From contig NC_060251.1 of the NCBI RefSeq assembly GCF_921293095.1, positions 61,397,585 to 61,461,584 of the forward strand: DNA of 64,000 bases, given 5' to 3'. Origin of the DNA: Ischnura elegans. Taxonomy: Eukaryota; Arthropoda; Insecta; Odonata; Coenagrionidae. A model generated the notes under the pieces. The model made no database searches. It was not told where the DNA came from and worked only from the letters and a program-made list of their open reading frames with translations. Below, piece by piece: positions 21,835 to 34,016 of the stretch. The position numbers were made by a program, and so were the translations under genes. The first letter of the stretch is position 1. Each line of letters begins with the position of its first letter.

Positions 21835-23062
21835 GATGTAAAATTTGAGAGAATTTCAGCAGCATACATTATGCAACCTAAGATTGACCGTATCTTGGCC
21901 TATGGATACTGGTATATACTGAAGCCTAGATTCCTAGGTATATACCTAGATTCTCCCTCTCCCAAGCTAGTTCTGCCCCCTTAAAGGCCTGGTTACTCGG
22001 TACATTATCAGTCTCATGCCATTGTTAGATAATCCCAAAAATCTTATTTTCAAAATATTCATTTTGACAGGATGGTCTGAACTGAAAAGCTAGGATTTAC
22101 TTAAATGCAAGCATTCATCATTCGACCTAGTAATAAGTAGCAGATCACCGATGAAAAGGTGATCCCATTGCATATTATTAATGGTAATTACAGAAGCTTC
22201 TACTCTGAAATCAAGATTTACCAGTCAACTCCAGCAACTTAGCGAGGTGCTTACGCATGTAAAGCTTCATAACTTGTGTCTAGATAAAGTTTTTTGCCCG
22301 CTTTCGCAAGAGCGGGTTTTTATGTTATCATTAAAGTTCGATAATGAATAGGATATTGAGAAAATTCTTGCAGTGAATACATTTTCCTGCATATATAGGT
22401 ATGATAATACTATTACTTTTCCCGGAATTTCTTCAAATTTTTCCAAACAAGCAATTAGTCTTTCATGAGGAGCTCTGTATCCTTATTTGTGCAAATATTA
22501 ATTACTGCTGCACACATTTAAAATGTGATTTTCATCTATCACAAGAACTAAATATATGCTTCTGGAAATTGATTAAGGTCATACAAATGGACTTGAGGTG
22601 AGTATGAAACGGTGAATTTTTCAAAATAATTCTTTCAAACGATACGAATGCAAAGTATATGAAGAGGAATGGGATACAAAAACGATTATTGACTTCAAGT
22701 CCCTTGACGTGAAGTCCCATTTTACAATCGGCATATAAAAGCACGTAGCCATGTGGATATGGCCTTTAAGGGCTTCAGTCCCCCCTAGTTCACCCTGAAT
22801 TTTTTTCCCTTTTAAAAAACGTTTTCTTCAATTTCATGTTTTATATAAGTTTTTTACTTACTGTGAGATACAAGGTTTCCAATACGAGTCACTCATTTTT
22901 ATGCTTATTGTGTATTTGATGTCTTTCCCGAAGAGGCTTGAGGAGGGTTGCAACCGAAAAACCAAAAAAATAAAAAAAATTCTCATATTCGTCCGAATCA
23001 AGTTTTCCTTCCGTATATGACATCCTTTGATGGCAGAATAAAGTTACTACTATGTATTATGT
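21835..23062. other. no gene recognised
   Basis: AT-rich sequence with short unconvincing open frames; the only structure noted is the hairpin at 22297. Confidence 0.4.
22297..22321 (+). other. GC hairpin followed by T-run (resembles a bacterial intrinsic terminator)
   Basis: cccgct, an 8-base loop, agcggg, then five T. In bacteria this would be read as a rho-independent terminator. In this eukaryotic context it may be chance; no bacterial-type gene is adjacent. Confidence 0.3.
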
Positions 23063-23260
23063 CAGGAGCAGATCCAAGATTTCTTTCTAGGGGGGGCACA
23101 AGCAAGATTGTAGCCAGGATTTTTTTCTTGGGGACACAAGGATACCTCGTAATACAAAACGAGCGCAATGATAATGGGGCCGTATTAAAAATCTTGCATA
23201 TTTTTTAAGGTTCTGGGGGGGGGGGGGGGGGGCGTGCCCCCGTGCCTAGATCCGCCTATG
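23063..23260. mobile_element. hAT-type MITE with 8-bp target duplication (7/8)
   Basis: Starts caggagcagatccaag and ends ctagatccgcctatg. Flanks TATTATGT and TATAATGT agree at 7 of 8 bases. It contains a long G run and a GTGCCCCCGTGCC box. A related copy in the opposite orientation is at 53160-53442. Confidence 0.65.
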
Positions 23261-23406
23261 TATAATGTGGACTTATGTTTTTAAAGCTAATGCCTCTTTT
23301 AAGTATTTACTGAAAAGCAGCGTGTAGATGTTCCATTATTTAATTTTTATCGTGGATATTATGGTAATGAAAACTTGATGCCAGTTTTCTTTATGATTCT
23401 CCGGCG

Positions 23407-23670
23407 CAGTGGCGTAACGAGGATTATGCTTTGGGGGGAATGGGATGGCTTGGGGTGGCGATCCCATCCAGGCAACTTTTTCGGCAAAGTTTTTGAAAAA
23501 TTAAATGCCTAGATATACATTTTACATCATTTTGGCACTAATGATTTAACTTTAAGCAGATGCAGTTATCAAAGTTCAAACTAGACAATAGTTTTTAAAA
23601 ACGTTTTTGTTTCTCAGAGGCTTTGGACGGGATGTATCCCCGCATCCCACCCCCCATAGTTACCCCATTG
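23407..23670. mobile_element. hAT-type MITE, second family
   Basis: Left end cagtggcgtaacgagg; right end atagttaccccattg, an imperfect inverse. Flanks CTCCGGCG and TTCCGGTG agree at 6 of 8. No coding capacity. Confidence 0.55.
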
Positions 23671-23929
23671 TTCCGGTGCAGCACCGCGTGTCGGCAAACG
23701 CTGAAGTAGACTTCCCTCCGATTTACATCAGTTTTCCGTCAAAACTATATTCATATGCTTTTTCTAGTCAATAATTTCCTCATGCTTAAACCGGCTGACT
23801 TCAAATATCTTACCTGGAGGCGAGCCTGGGAAATTTTCGTTCACGTAATAACTTATACGAGCGAATGTAAACAGGCCTTAAGAACCTGTTGCTAACTTGT
23901 GAATCGGCTATGGATCGTTTTTTATCTTA

Positions 23930-25265
23930 TTCCAGTTGAGCAATGTTGATCCGATTCGATCGCTAAATTCGGGCGCACGTTGCGACGTCAAAGAAGGCCG
24001 GCGATTGGACAGGGATAGTAGTGGTGACCGGGAAAGAATTTTAAGTAAGAACCTCCATTTTCCAGGGGAGACGGGATCAATTTTGATTTTTTTGGGTTCT
24101 AACCCAAAATACTCTACACTGCTCCAGGGATGCCGACTTACAAAAAATATTGGGGGGATCTTTCCCCGGGAAATTTTTTAAGTAGCGAGTTATAAGTTTT
24201 TAAGACCTCGAATAAAATATGTGGGACAAGTAAAGAAACATGTGAGATAGAAGAAATATGTAGGTGTGAAAAGATTAGCTGATAGGAGAACTGAGAGCTG
24301 CGTCAAACCAATCCTAGGATTGTTGACCAGTGATGATGAAGCACTTTAAAAGATTCATATGATCAGCATTAGAACCCTGATAACTCTAATCTCGATATCT
24401 GGACACTCCGGGGAAAATCGACAAGCCTGACACTTTTTTCCTCACATCCATAACGAATTATTGAGGGGGCTCGGGCCCCCTCAAACCTCATGGAGTCGGC
24501 GCCACTGCACTGCACTTCATCCTCTCAATACCCGGTGGAAAATGGGGTGGTTGAAAGTGAATCATCCAGACACACCCAAACGTTAGAGGAAGAAACATAA
24601 ACGTTTAGTGCTAGAATAAGAGTTAGGAATGACTAGATGAAAACGCATTGGGTTGAGAGATTTCAACTTGGGGCACGACGACGCAGCAGAAACTCTGATT
24701 GTAACTGCAGTGTCATTAATCTCCTTTCATGCACCAAAGGCAAAGCGACCTCGCCACGTCACATGACCGGCTGCGGCCCGACCGACTTCTGGGAATTAAA
24801 TGGCGGAAGGCAATTTGCATGTCGCATGAATCCGCCCGTCTCCCGTTGAAATCACCAGCCCCGTGAGAATCATAAAAAGGTTGCATAACGCACGTGAGAG
24901 ATGTGACGTGAACCGTGCCCCTATTAAGCCCCCGGCAATAGTGTGTAGTGGAGCCGCATTGTCCTTCCGTGACCTTGTCGAGTTTCCCCGACCACTAATT
25001 CTTCCTACCCTTTTGACCCGCAATCTTGTCACTCACCACTTAACGTTGCTTCCTCTCCCGGGATAATAAGATTAACTTTTTTTTCGCCTTCTCAACGATA
25101 TCTTTTAAATCGCCGCGATAAACAAACGCTTTCTTACGACTCCTCAGAGAGATCATTTCGTTCAAACCACTACTATCCCTGTCAAATAACCGGCCTTCTT
25201 TGACGTCGCAACGTGAGCCCGTATTTAGCGATGAAATCGGATCAACATTTCTCAGCTGGAATATG
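23930..25265. repeat. inverted pair of exon-like segments
   Basis: About 23930-24045 (plus) and 25265-25140 (minus) are diverged copies in opposite orientation. Each follows a splice-acceptor-like attccag and reads VDPI-S-SLN-G-RCDVKEGR-DRDSSG. The minus copy stays open for about 70 codons to near 25055, ending KKKLILLSRERKQR. I do not recognise the protein. It may be a transposon-borne or retroduplicated exon; the matching acceptor argues against chance. Confidence 0.45.
24257..24345 (+). mobile_element. 3' end fragment of RTE-like non-LTR retrotransposon
   Basis: Contains agattagctgataggagaa and caatcctaggattgttgac, followed by gatgatgaa. These match the 3' coding end and tail of the larger copy at 41606-43191 in the opposite orientation. 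Confidence 0.75.
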
Positions 25266-26612
25266 ATCACAAAAGATCCATAGCTAAATCGCAATTAAGC
25301 AACAGGCTCTTAAGGCCATCATGGTACATCAGCTCGTACAAGTAAATGCCTAAACGTAAGTACGCGAGAATGAACGCCGAAATACACCGTGTAATTAACC
25401 AACTTGTGAGAATGCGTGAAAAGAAAGTAAAACCTGTCCTAAATGCCATTTTACACAGGGCACTTTATGGTAAATGTTACCACTAAAAACATGTTGAAAA
25501 TGCGAGCTTGGAATTAGAGCCGGGGCAATTTTGCTGTCTCGCATCTACGCATTCTCGCATGCGATCTACCAGAGATCTGGGCAAATCTAAAATTTTTACC
25601 TTCGGGCTGAAGGTGTTAAGGAGTTATGGCCGAAAAATTACCGTTTATTATTTTTTCTTAAAGCTTAATAATGTTATATATGTTTATCTCAATTTTTGTC
25701 AGTTGTGTGTCAAAGACTTTCAAAGTTCCCGAAGCATGATATGGATGTATTATGCAAAATGTATGTATTCCTTGCTTTAAACGCTATGAAATGCCTGCGT
25801 TTGATGAAATTGCATTACGAAAAGGCATCAGTTAATGGTCAAAGAGCTTGCCAATGGAAAAGTCGGGAAAATTTACAAAGCATGCCACACTGGTGCTATT
25901 CATGAATTAATGGGATTTAATTACCGTAAGGTGGATACAAGAAGCTCTTCTCCATGCATAAACAGAAATTCAAGACTCTTGGCGCGGCAAACGCAGAAGT
26001 AAAATTATAGTAAATTGGGCAAAGATTCTTGAACACTGAAAATTGTGTTGTAAATTATGATATGTTCAGCAACCGATGTTTTCAGTGTACATGTAAGTGT
26101 CGACAAGCCCTTCTACACCAGACCAGGGATTTCTGTCTTCCTACATCAAACTTGGTAAACTTTCTCAAAATGAAAAATAAGCCTTAACCATTCCTGTCGA
26201 GAAACCCAATACTCATTCTATTTTATCGTAACCTATTATTCTGCAGTGCGCAGCGGAGCGTAGTTTGGTTGCCCCTACGACGAGAGTCAAATAGCCCGCG
26301 TGCTTGGAGCTGTGAGCCCTGTAGCCATCTTAGCCACAGCTCCAGAACTACGTCAAAACGCATTCCCTCTGATGTCATGGGCCCGGCCCTCCTCTCCTCG
26401 GTTCTACTAATTCACCGCTTTACACAACGCAATTTGGACTGCGCCTTCGTACATACGCCAGATTGTGCAATGACGTACTCCGTGCAAAACGGCCTTAATG
26501 TGGCTAACGTAATTTTACACGTTCCGTTCCAGTCCACAAAAACAGTTCATGAAATCAGGTATTTACTCGTGCGTGTTAATATATCGTGTGAACAGGCCTC
26601 AAGGGATAAATA

Positions 26613-27000
26613 ATAGGGTGGTTTCCTATTTTTTTATTGCCTAAATCGAAAGATTATTACTCCTAGAGTACGTATTTCATGCTTTTAGATTTTTAAATGA
26701 CGACATCTCTTTTTCGCGATGAAATGAATAGTGAAAAATTTCAAGCTCGCGAAAACGCGACGGCTAACAATAAGTATGAATGCTGGGAAAAGCCCGTGTG
26801 ACGTCATTCTGGTTCCGACTGCCGCCGTGTGAGGCCACCTTGGTGCGAGGCTATGAGCGCTGCTATGATGCAGGCTGATAGCAGGTAGCGCTTGGCTTAT
26901 ATGAGGAGTATTAATACCCTATCAAACGAAGGAAACTTTCCGACCATAGGCAATTTTAATATGTGATTATTAAGAATTGTTTCTCTGAACTCTGGGAAAT
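26613..27000. mobile_element. ATAGGGT-ended MITE, copy 1 (truncated)
   Basis: Begins atagggtggtttcctat and is the inverse of the right part of the full copy at 37083-37748. Similarity is traceable to about 26995 (tctctgaactctg), after which the other terminus is missing. Confidence 0.65.
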
Positions 27001-28212
27001 TTGGAAAAAAACGCTTGGAAAGACTGGAATAGTTAAGGGAAATCAGTTATCGCAGTGCACGAAAAACAAGATTAGTTAAAAACTATCAAACAGGTATGAT
27101 ATGGAGTAGTTTTTAAAAATATACTTCAACTTTGATGCAAATATTAAAGCACTTGCTTTATTTTATCAAATTTTCTTGATTTATGTTATCAAAAATTTCG
27201 ACATTTCATAAATTGGTCAATTGTTAGAAAGATGTTGGTAAAAATAACTGCATAAATTCGATACCCTTTAGAGTTTGGTAACTTTCATCGAAGTGATGAT
27301 TAATTTTACGAAACTGCTTTCTTCTTTGATAACAATTATCAAAATCGATTGTTTGGTGTGATAGAATTTACTAATCGTTTTTCGTAATCTATCGAAAGGA
27401 CTGCCGTTCCTGTTTTGTTAATACCAATACACAATTTCAGTTTGAAAGATTCCTTAACAGATCTTACTTAAAAGATAGATATTCTTACTAAACTTTTCTT
27501 TTTAGTGCTGTATTTGACATTGGTCCTTAAGGGACGAATATAAGGGAAGGTGTTCGGAATCCTTGAAATTAAGGTCCACGCAAAGCTCTGCTTTGTGGGG
27601 AGCTCACCACTGCTGTGGCCTGTTGCTTCTTATATGGATAGATGTGGCACCAGCGGCACGCGCGTAAATTTTTTTATGGATAGGCTGTGATGAAGGTTTC
27701 CATGAATGAGCCGTGATTGGGCAAGTACTCGTATAAGAATTACTTATAAACGCAGGGAGCTCCCTCCGTGATTCTTACATGCTGATTAAATCTATCATCA
27801 TCAATAATCTTTATGATGCGTACTGCCTTCATACTGCATTCATACTGCTATGATTTCATAATTAGTATTGCTATTACGATTTGAATGACCTCTCCTCTGA
27901 AAAAGAGGTCAACAATTAAAATTCCTGTTCTTAAGCTTCTAGTCCATCTATTTGATGTGCGGTATTGACCTTCTTCAAATTTTCCCAAGAAAAATTGTTT
28001 TGACTGCATATCGAACCTTGAACCTCTAGTAAATCAATTCGTGTGAGAGTTTAAGATGATTCCGAAGGAATTCAGCCAGCAAAAGGAATAGTTAAGTCCG
28101 AGTGTCGTGAAGACCAATTAAGATATGGCAGGATAAAATATATGTAAAGGTGGTGGACACATGAGCAAAATATTTAATGAACTTATTTTCATTCTAGTTT
28201 TAATAAGCTTTT
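27001..28212. other. no gene recognised
   Basis: Non-coding; no open frame or repeat with clear boundaries. Confidence 0.4.
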
Positions 28213-28220
28213 TGGCAGCT

Positions 28221-29156
28221 CAAGGGCGTACCCAGGATCGAAACTACTGTCGGCGTCAAAATGATGAGCCGCTGTACTTGACAAATTTATATCTGGACTT
28301 CAGTGCATGCCTTAATAATGATTAATACGACATTTTGAAGGAAATTTTGTTGTAAATTCTTTTTAATTTTTTGTTTTATGAAAAATTCGAAAATGTAGAC
28401 ACCCGAGTGCAATAAATGAAGCCGCGCACCATAAAATTAGCCGTTTTATCAACTTCATGAACTTAGTAACTCAGCCTTGGGAAAACTACTACGTCTACAA
28501 CATTCATCTTCCACATTAAGTTGCAAACATTAATGTAGATTAATAAAATGCTTTTGCGTATTTTAAGAACGCATATTTAGTTGTAAAATAACGAAAATGT
28601 TTAAACTATCTTGTCCTACAGTTTACCCCGAAAGAAAAAATAAAATTGTTAGATACACTTCTTAATTTATTTGTTCATGAAGTTGACAAAACGGCTAATT
28701 TTATGGTGCGCGAAGTCATTTATTGCCCTCGCGTGTCTACATTTTTGAATATTTTCTAAAACAAAAAATAAACAGAATTGGCAATAATATTTCTTTGAAA
28801 TGAGGTACTATTCATTATTAAGGCATGCTCTGAAGTCCAGGTATAAATTTGCAAAGTACAGCGGCACATCATTTTGACGCCGACGGTAGAGGGAGGCAAG
28901 CCGTGGTCGTTCAAGTTGTAGCTCAGAAAAGGGTAAGGAAACCAAAATTTCAAGAAAATTATATAAACGTCGTATTGGTTTTTATGATTATTTGCTCGAA
29001 AACAAAATATTTTTATTTTAATTAAATTTTTATACTCATGTCTTTTTCTTGTATTTTGAGAAAATTTGTCCAAAACTTTCATTATAAACTAAATTTACTT
29101 TTGCGTCGAGGGTGGGGGCAGCTGCCCCCTCTTCCCCCCCTCTGGGTGCGCCCATG
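28221..29156. mobile_element. hAT-type MITE (CAAGGGCGTACCCAG family), interrupted copy
   Basis: Starts caagggcgtacccagg, ends ctgggtgcgcccatg. Flanks TGGCAGCT (28213-28220) and TGGCGGCT (29157-29164) agree at 7 of 8. Two uninterrupted relatives are at 38370-38609 and 40362-40631, where the sequence aaaacta runs straight on. Here a 640-bp element sits at that point. Confidence 0.8.
28247..28886. mobile_element. 640-bp foldback MITE with ~215-bp arms, TA target
   Basis: From ctgtcggcgtcaaaatgatg (28247) to cattttgacgccgacgg (ends 28886), with TA at 28245-28246 and 28887-28888. The outer ~215 bp of each side are inverted copies at roughly 85-90 percent by eye, including the shared aaggcatgc and ggctaattttatggtgcgcg blocks. 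The empty site in related hAT MITEs reads aaaac-TA-gaggg, confirming the TA duplication. Confidence 0.85.
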
Positions 29157-30412
29157 TGGCGGCTCGTTTCATCTTCAACAGTACTCAGTAAGTTCTTTCA
29201 GTCGACAACACCCGACAATAGAAAATGTTGAGGATTGCTTGTGATTTCTGTGGAAATTATAACGAACTCAACCCTTACAAAACGGACCGATTGTATGACG
29301 ATGAATGCAATTTTTTAATATCTTCACGTGGGTTAAGATATTACTTTTAGATAATAAATTTACTTTACTAAACGAAAATTGACTTGAGTCACTAAGGTGT
29401 GCGTACGCTATATCGATGCTAAGCTTATTGCAAAAACTACTATGCATCCAGCCTTTGAGACTGATTTTTATTGAAATGGGGAGTCAATGGGCTGATGAAA
29501 ATAATGTTTCTGTATAATTTCAGATGAAATTATGACCATTTTGATCGCCAATAGTGTCTTCCACATTACTCAGTAGATTGTTTTCCCCAACAGTAGCCAA
29601 AATAGAACTTTTAATAACATTAATTGTGTTATGTGGCAAGTGTGACGAATTTTAAACCTAATTAAACAGAATGATTGTGATATTAAATGGTAATGATTAA
29701 ATATCTCGCATACAATGTGATAGTTTTTTTTTTGTGTACTGAAAATATAAAAATGGAAGATGGCCTAAAACATTTTAATTTTATATTTCTTCAAAGTGAG
29801 GGCTTTAAGACCAAACCATGGACTAAACTACTTCATTGAGCGTCACCTCTCGGGTGCCGGTAGCTTTCAATGCCCGTTGTTGGCTTCGGCGCTTGCCGAG
29901 ATATTTTGAATTGCGGCCAAACAACCATTCCTTTTATAACTCCAGGATACCAAAGAACTAAAATGCAACATTAATTTTTTATTCAATTATTTTTTGCGCA
30001 TTTTGCGAGGCAAAAAAAACAGCCACATGAATTCAATTCTAGGATTCAGTAAAACATTTAAAGTGTTGTAGACTTTCCCTTCTTTACGCATGTTTGTTCT
30101 TAATATTGACGTAACCATGATCCTCTATTTATCTCCTTAAATTAAGGCTGTGTTAGGCACATTTCAATTATAATTTTCTTACTAATAAATATGCTATTTT
30201 TGGAAACCATGATGAATGGATGAAGTGGACCTGGTGTCCAGCTGTATTTGAACGACGGCTGGAGCGGGGAAGTAGAAGGGACAGCCGACGAAAGAATGGT
30301 CCATCGGTTCGCGAACTACCTTGCCATGAATTCTTTAGTATCTAATGAGTATTTGTGCCAAAATATCACTTTTAGATATTAGAAAAATGAATTAAGGCTC
30401 ATAATATCCTGC

Positions 30413-30670
30413 CAGTGGTGGATATAGAAGAAACTCGAGGGAGGGGCGCAAAAGAAATCTTGAGCCACCTTTTATCGTAATTAAAAAATAATCAAGTCAC
30501 CTGTAAAGTTTAAGAAAGTTTTAATTACCGATTTCACACACATACAAGACAGTGCCATCTTATGACAAAAAATTTACAAATGTGGTTCTGATATGTTCGG
30601 CAATACGGGCGGCCTCGCAAGAGGGGGTGGGGTCGCGTGTTCTCCGCACCCCCATATTTATCCGCCACTG
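30413..30670. mobile_element. hAT-type MITE (CAGTGGCGGATAC family), diverged copy
   Basis: Starts cagtggtggatatag and ends tatccgccactg; shares gcaatacgggcgg and tcttgag blocks with 32603-32863. Flanks TATCCTGC and AATCCAGC agree at 6 of 8. Confidence 0.65.
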
Positions 30671-32357
30671 AATCCAGCAGGTGTTACGTAGTAGTGAACC
30701 CATTAGCCAAGTTTTAATTTTTTTTTCATTCATTATCGACATTAAATCAATGCAAGGGTATTTGTCTTCGTAATCTATGTTTAAGTTATTATCACTATCG
30801 TAGTTGAGCGCTTTTCTGCTTGCTTTATAAAGTCGTGTTTACGATCGAATAGGTGGATTAAAAAAAAAGAAATTGCCATTTATTTATCGTAGAAGGTTGG
30901 AAATGAGGAGTCATCGTGTTTATTTCCCTCTATTAGGGATAATGAATACTGAGGCGAGAGAAAATTTTTGCGCGCTACAAATGCGATTATGATTTTTTTC
31001 CCTAGCCAGTGTTTAGGTACAGTTACTTCGTCGCATACGTTATAAGATAATCTAATTTTTACTCACAACAGTGCATTAACTAAATGCGTACGATTTTTTT
31101 GTTCAATCCATAGTGTGTGATCAGGAAATTTCCATTTATGCTGGAGTCAGTCTTCGTGACATTTTCTTACCTGCTCAGTTTATGTAACAGATTATTATTA
31201 GTTAATTGTTTAAAATATCTTTCTTGTTCAACAGTTATAATGCCTTTTTTTCTCCATGAACTGTAAAAGAAATGCTTTGAATTCTCCTCTATCCCGTTTA
31301 CCTGTAGAGTGGCGATAATTGGAACGCGGCGTTGATCGTGTGTTTTTTCCAAATTTCAGAATGCGTTCTGTGTCCGTTACTATTGTTCCTATGCTTATTA
31401 AACTAATACATCGAAGTGCGTTAATGATTTATTACTATGACTTGATTCGCCAAGTTTTGTATGGTCGATTCGATTTTAATAGTTAAAAAAAAAGAGACCC
31501 GTAGTATTCCGTCTTTCGATCAGTTGCCAACGTCCCGAACTATTCGCGGCGAAAAATCGATAGCTTTGACCTTTTCGGAGATAAGTTGGTGACGTCACGT
31601 ACTCTTTCTGAGATGGTCAACTGCTCTCAACTTCCCCTATCTTTATCGTATCGGCCTCACATAGTTACATGCTGTTTTCATCCTCGTGAGCTATACCTTC
31701 CGTCAACGGTAGGGTAAATTAACCAGCACTCCGGGACAGAACAGAAGGGCATAATGGACTCGTTAAAAGTGAGCGGAAAATTTCACGTTATTTTATTTCT
31801 AATTTATCGGAGAAAAGCTGAATGAGAGAGGATTTTTTTGTTTCTCGATCTGTCTCTTTCCCTTCCATGTACCAAATTATGGCAATGAATTGAAATTTAG
31901 ACGAGAATGAGCGACTCCGTTGCAAAAACTTTTGGGGTAAGTTTTTGGAGTTATGGGGATACTACCTCAGATCAAAATTGGGCTAAAGCACTGAAACGTG
32001 TTTCTTGTACGATTTTAAAATTTTAGGTTTTAATTCTTGATTCTGTGACATTGGAGAGTGAGTGTGAAGGCCCAATGGGTAGAGCGGAAGGCTACTGATC
32101 GGAGGTTGCCTTCGGACACAAAAAAAATCTTCCAAGTAATACATAAAAGCACTAAAATTACTAAGATCCTAAGATTATTTGGGTTTCATCTCTGAGTTTT
32201 CCTTTTACAGAGCAATGACCTTCAGTTCCCTGATGTTACTTTTCTTTGTATCCTTCTTTATCTGCACCTAGTGTTCATTTAAAATATATTTGCGGCTGAC
32301 AGGGTGGCCCAAGTTTTTCGGGTAGTGAGGACAGAGGGCACGTGGCAGCCTCAAAAC

Positions 32358-33293
32358 CAGGGATGGCAATTGAAACGAAACGAAAATGTTTCGTTTCGAT
32401 CCGGAGGGGAACGAAAACACGAGGCCTAGGTTTAGTTTCGTTCGCGCACGAAATTACAATCACGAAGGAGTTTAGTTTCGACCCGGGACGAAACTTTACT
32501 CCCAGGAACGAAACTAAATTAATCGATACTCCGCTGCTCAAAGTTAAGTTTCGATCCCAGAGGTTGAGTGGAGGGGGATAAGAGGGATTAGTTTCGACCC
32601 AACAGTGGCGGATACAGAAAAAACACAAGGGGGGGGCGCAACATATCTTGAGTTGTCTTTACTTTTATCGTAATAAAAGATCACAGTCAAGTCACAGCCA
32701 AAGGATAAGAAAATTTTATTTAAAGTGATATAAACATGTAAAAGACAATGCCATCTTATGATATAAAAAAGTTTCAATTGTGGTTTTGCAATATTCGGCA
32801 ATACGGGCGGACCCGCAAGGGGGGGCGCGCGCCCCCTGCGCCCCCCATCTGTATCCGCCACTGCGACCCAATACGTTTGACATACGTGTAGAGAGGTTAA
32901 GGCATTGATCTTAAAAATCGAATGGCCAGTTTGCGTTCACCGTTCTCCTGTTAGTGGTAAAAATATGACTGCCTCATGCATCTAATGGCGGTAGGCCGAA
33001 CCTCTACTTCATTCGACCATATTTCGTACTCGGTTTGTGGGTTGAAACTAAACCGTTCGAAGGTGAAGCTCGTGAACCCTACGGTGCAAAAAAAATTATC
33101 TGCTTTTCGCTTCGTCCCAGAGTTTTAGTTAAGTTTTACCCGAAGTAGATTTGACTCCGATTTCGTTTCGATCCTGATTTTAGCTCCCCGGGTTTAAATC
33201 CATTTAGTTTCGTTTCTATATTTCGCTACTGGGAACTATAGTTTTGAAATTTTACTGGTTTTAACTTTCGATTAGTTTCTATTGCCAGCCCTG
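32358..33293. mobile_element. hAT-type element with perfect 8-bp duplication CTCAAAAC
   Basis: Ends cagggatggcaattgaaac and gtttctattgccagccctg form a 19-bp inverted repeat with two mismatches. CTCAAAAC is present at both 32350-32357 and 33294-33301. The interior is non-coding and packed with GTTTCG/CGAAAC words. A second MITE (32603-32863) is nested inside. Confidence 0.9.
32603..32863. mobile_element. nested hAT-type MITE with 8-bp duplication CGACCCAA
   Basis: Perfect 15-bp ends cagtggcggatacag (32603-32617) and ctgtatccgccactg (32849-32863). CGACCCAA abuts both sides and belongs to the GTTTCGACCC-rich host element. Interior 261 bp, with a G run and a GGGCGCGCGCCCCC palindrome. Confidence 0.92.
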
Positions 33294-34016
33294 CTCAAAA
33301 CCAACCAAAACGCAATATGCGGAGCCTAGTCTCAGGTAAATTTGGTCTTTATCTGTCCTCCGTGATGCACGCTTCGTAAGTTAGGTATGTTGCCAATTTG
33401 GAATAGGGTTTTAACGCAGTTATTCGTTTCCATTCTCTGAAAAAGGTTTTTGAGAAAACATGGCAACGCCCTCTTCTTTCTCTTTCCGTCCAACATCTCA
33501 ATTGTAGCAGGTCGCACCTCCAGCTGCAACACCCCTCGACGCATTCCCAGCTTGCACGACTGGGCCAGTCGCAAAGATTTTGGAAGGGATCATAATAGTA
33601 CTAATCTATAGGTATTTCTCGGGGGACTTTTCCTTCGAATTTTTTTTCTCTATTTTATTCCTCGCGCAGCCGCTATGCCTTATGAGATGACCTATTCTTT
33701 GATGTATGTTGCTCCAAAAATTCCTTTCTCCTTCTATTCTTCATTTCTCTCTCTATTTGTCCATTTCCGCTTCATAATTCGCCGTCCGCACCAGGTCTCG
33801 AAGGTTTCAAGTTTCTCTGGTCAGATTTTCCGCTAGTCCAAGTTTGTGATCAATTGGGTGCTATTGGCTTCTCGATTGTTTTCACATATTGTTTCCTTGT
33901 CTCGTATCATTCTGAGGTACCAAAAATACTTTTGCGTTTGTCCTGTGTGGTGTTATAAAAGTTTGAAGTCTGTATGCTTTCTATGGCATGCTAGTCTTGA
34001 TTTACTGTCCCATGGT

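Noticed and set aside
32060-32110. tRNA-like stretch (caatgggtagagcggaaggc)
   Set aside because: A-box-like part only; no B box at the right distance and no cloverleaf.
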